Part shown: positions 12,194-12,319 of the stretch, one piece after another | Layout: every line of letters starts with the position of its first letter | Position numbering within the stretch: the first letter of the stretch is position 1 | From: an uncultured Clostridia bacterium | GTDB taxonomy: Bacteria; Bacillota; Clostridia; Christensenellales; UBA1242 | Assembly: GCA_944380695.1 (NCBI GenBank) | Contig: CALWII010000040.1 | Coordinates: 1 to 12,319 of the forward strand | Length of the DNA stretch: 12,319 nucleotides | Direction: 5' to 3' | Notes under the pieces: model-generated | Databases searched by the model: none | What the model was told of the DNA's origin: nothing | What the model saw: only the letters and a program-made list of their open reading frames with translations | Program-made: the position numbers and the translations under genes

Positions 12194-12319
12194 ATGGAAA
12201 AAGGACCGAGCGAACATGCTGGAAATTGGACATCACCAGAAAATGAAGTAGAACACTTTAAGCATGCAAAAGAATTTAATTAAATCCATATGATTATTCC
12301 GAAAGTGCGAAAAGATTTA
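12194..12319 (+). pseudogene. Frameshifted 5' end of a gene resembling polymorphic-toxin/phage proteins
   Basis: AAGGAG (12175-12180) precedes ATG 12194 by 13 nt; a nearer ATG at 12186 stops after two codons. From 12194 the frame reads 29 codons, ending HFKHAKEFN, then TAA at 12281. In another frame NPYDYSESAKRF (from 12283) continues to the window edge. Restoring one T gives KEFNLNPYDYSESAKRF, which resembles the HFxxHxxEF...Y...A..F segments found before toxin domains in polymorphic-toxin and phage-associated proteins (from memory; family not certain). The gene runs off the window, so its function cannot be read. Confidence 0.4.

Noticed and set aside
1..12319. CRISPR array, insertion sequence or replication origin
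   Set aside because: No regularly spaced repeats, transposase, terminal inverted repeats or DnaA-box cluster were seen.

Overview
This is a low-GC chromosomal segment from a Gram-positive, Firmicutes-type bacterium, probably a clostridial lineage. The evidence is strong AAGGAGG-type ribosome binding sites, TTGACA/TATAAT promoters, T-rich terminators, an elongator tRNA-Met of Firmicutes type with encoded CCA, GatCAB for tRNA-dependent amidation, and a Spo0A homologue. The species cannot be named from the sequence.

Left part (1-5146, mostly + strand). A minus-strand tRNA-Met is divergent from a two-gene operon: a YqeY-family protein and a calcineurin-like phosphoesterase, coupled through TGATG. 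A lipoprotein follows, with its own promoter. Next is spo0A, whose DNA-binding half is textbook but whose receiver domain has Glu at the phospho-acceptor position and has lost one of the two metal-binding acidic residues. Two small membrane proteins follow, each with a promoter so close to the ATG that the mRNA should be leaderless, and then an unlisted 36-codon gene with a perfect ribosome binding site. A 16-bp hairpin with A8/T8 flanks ends this block in both directions.

Middle part (5488-10594, - strand). gatC-gatA-gatB-aspS form one tightly packed operon that makes Asn-tRNA(Asn) and/or Gln-tRNA(Gln) by the indirect route. AspRS carries His31, a feature of non-discriminating enzymes. Upstream of gatC I find what looks like a complete ribosome-mediated attenuator: a promoter, a 19-codon leader peptide with seven Asn codons (five consecutive), a stop codon inside one arm of a 12-bp antiterminator, and an intrinsic terminator that competes with it. 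The operon would be controlled by the supply of its own product, charged Asn-tRNA. A second promoter lies between the attenuator and gatC. This is the strongest candidate for an undescribed system here.

Right part (10669-12319). Two unrecognised soluble proteins lie on the minus strand. Divergent from them is a truncated, frameshifted N-acetylmuramoyl-L-alanine amidase (CwlD-like) remnant. At the edge is a frameshifted start of a gene resembling the segments found in polymorphic-toxin or phage-associated proteins. The altered Spo0A and the broken amidase together suggest, by inference only, that sporulation control is changed or decaying in this lineage.
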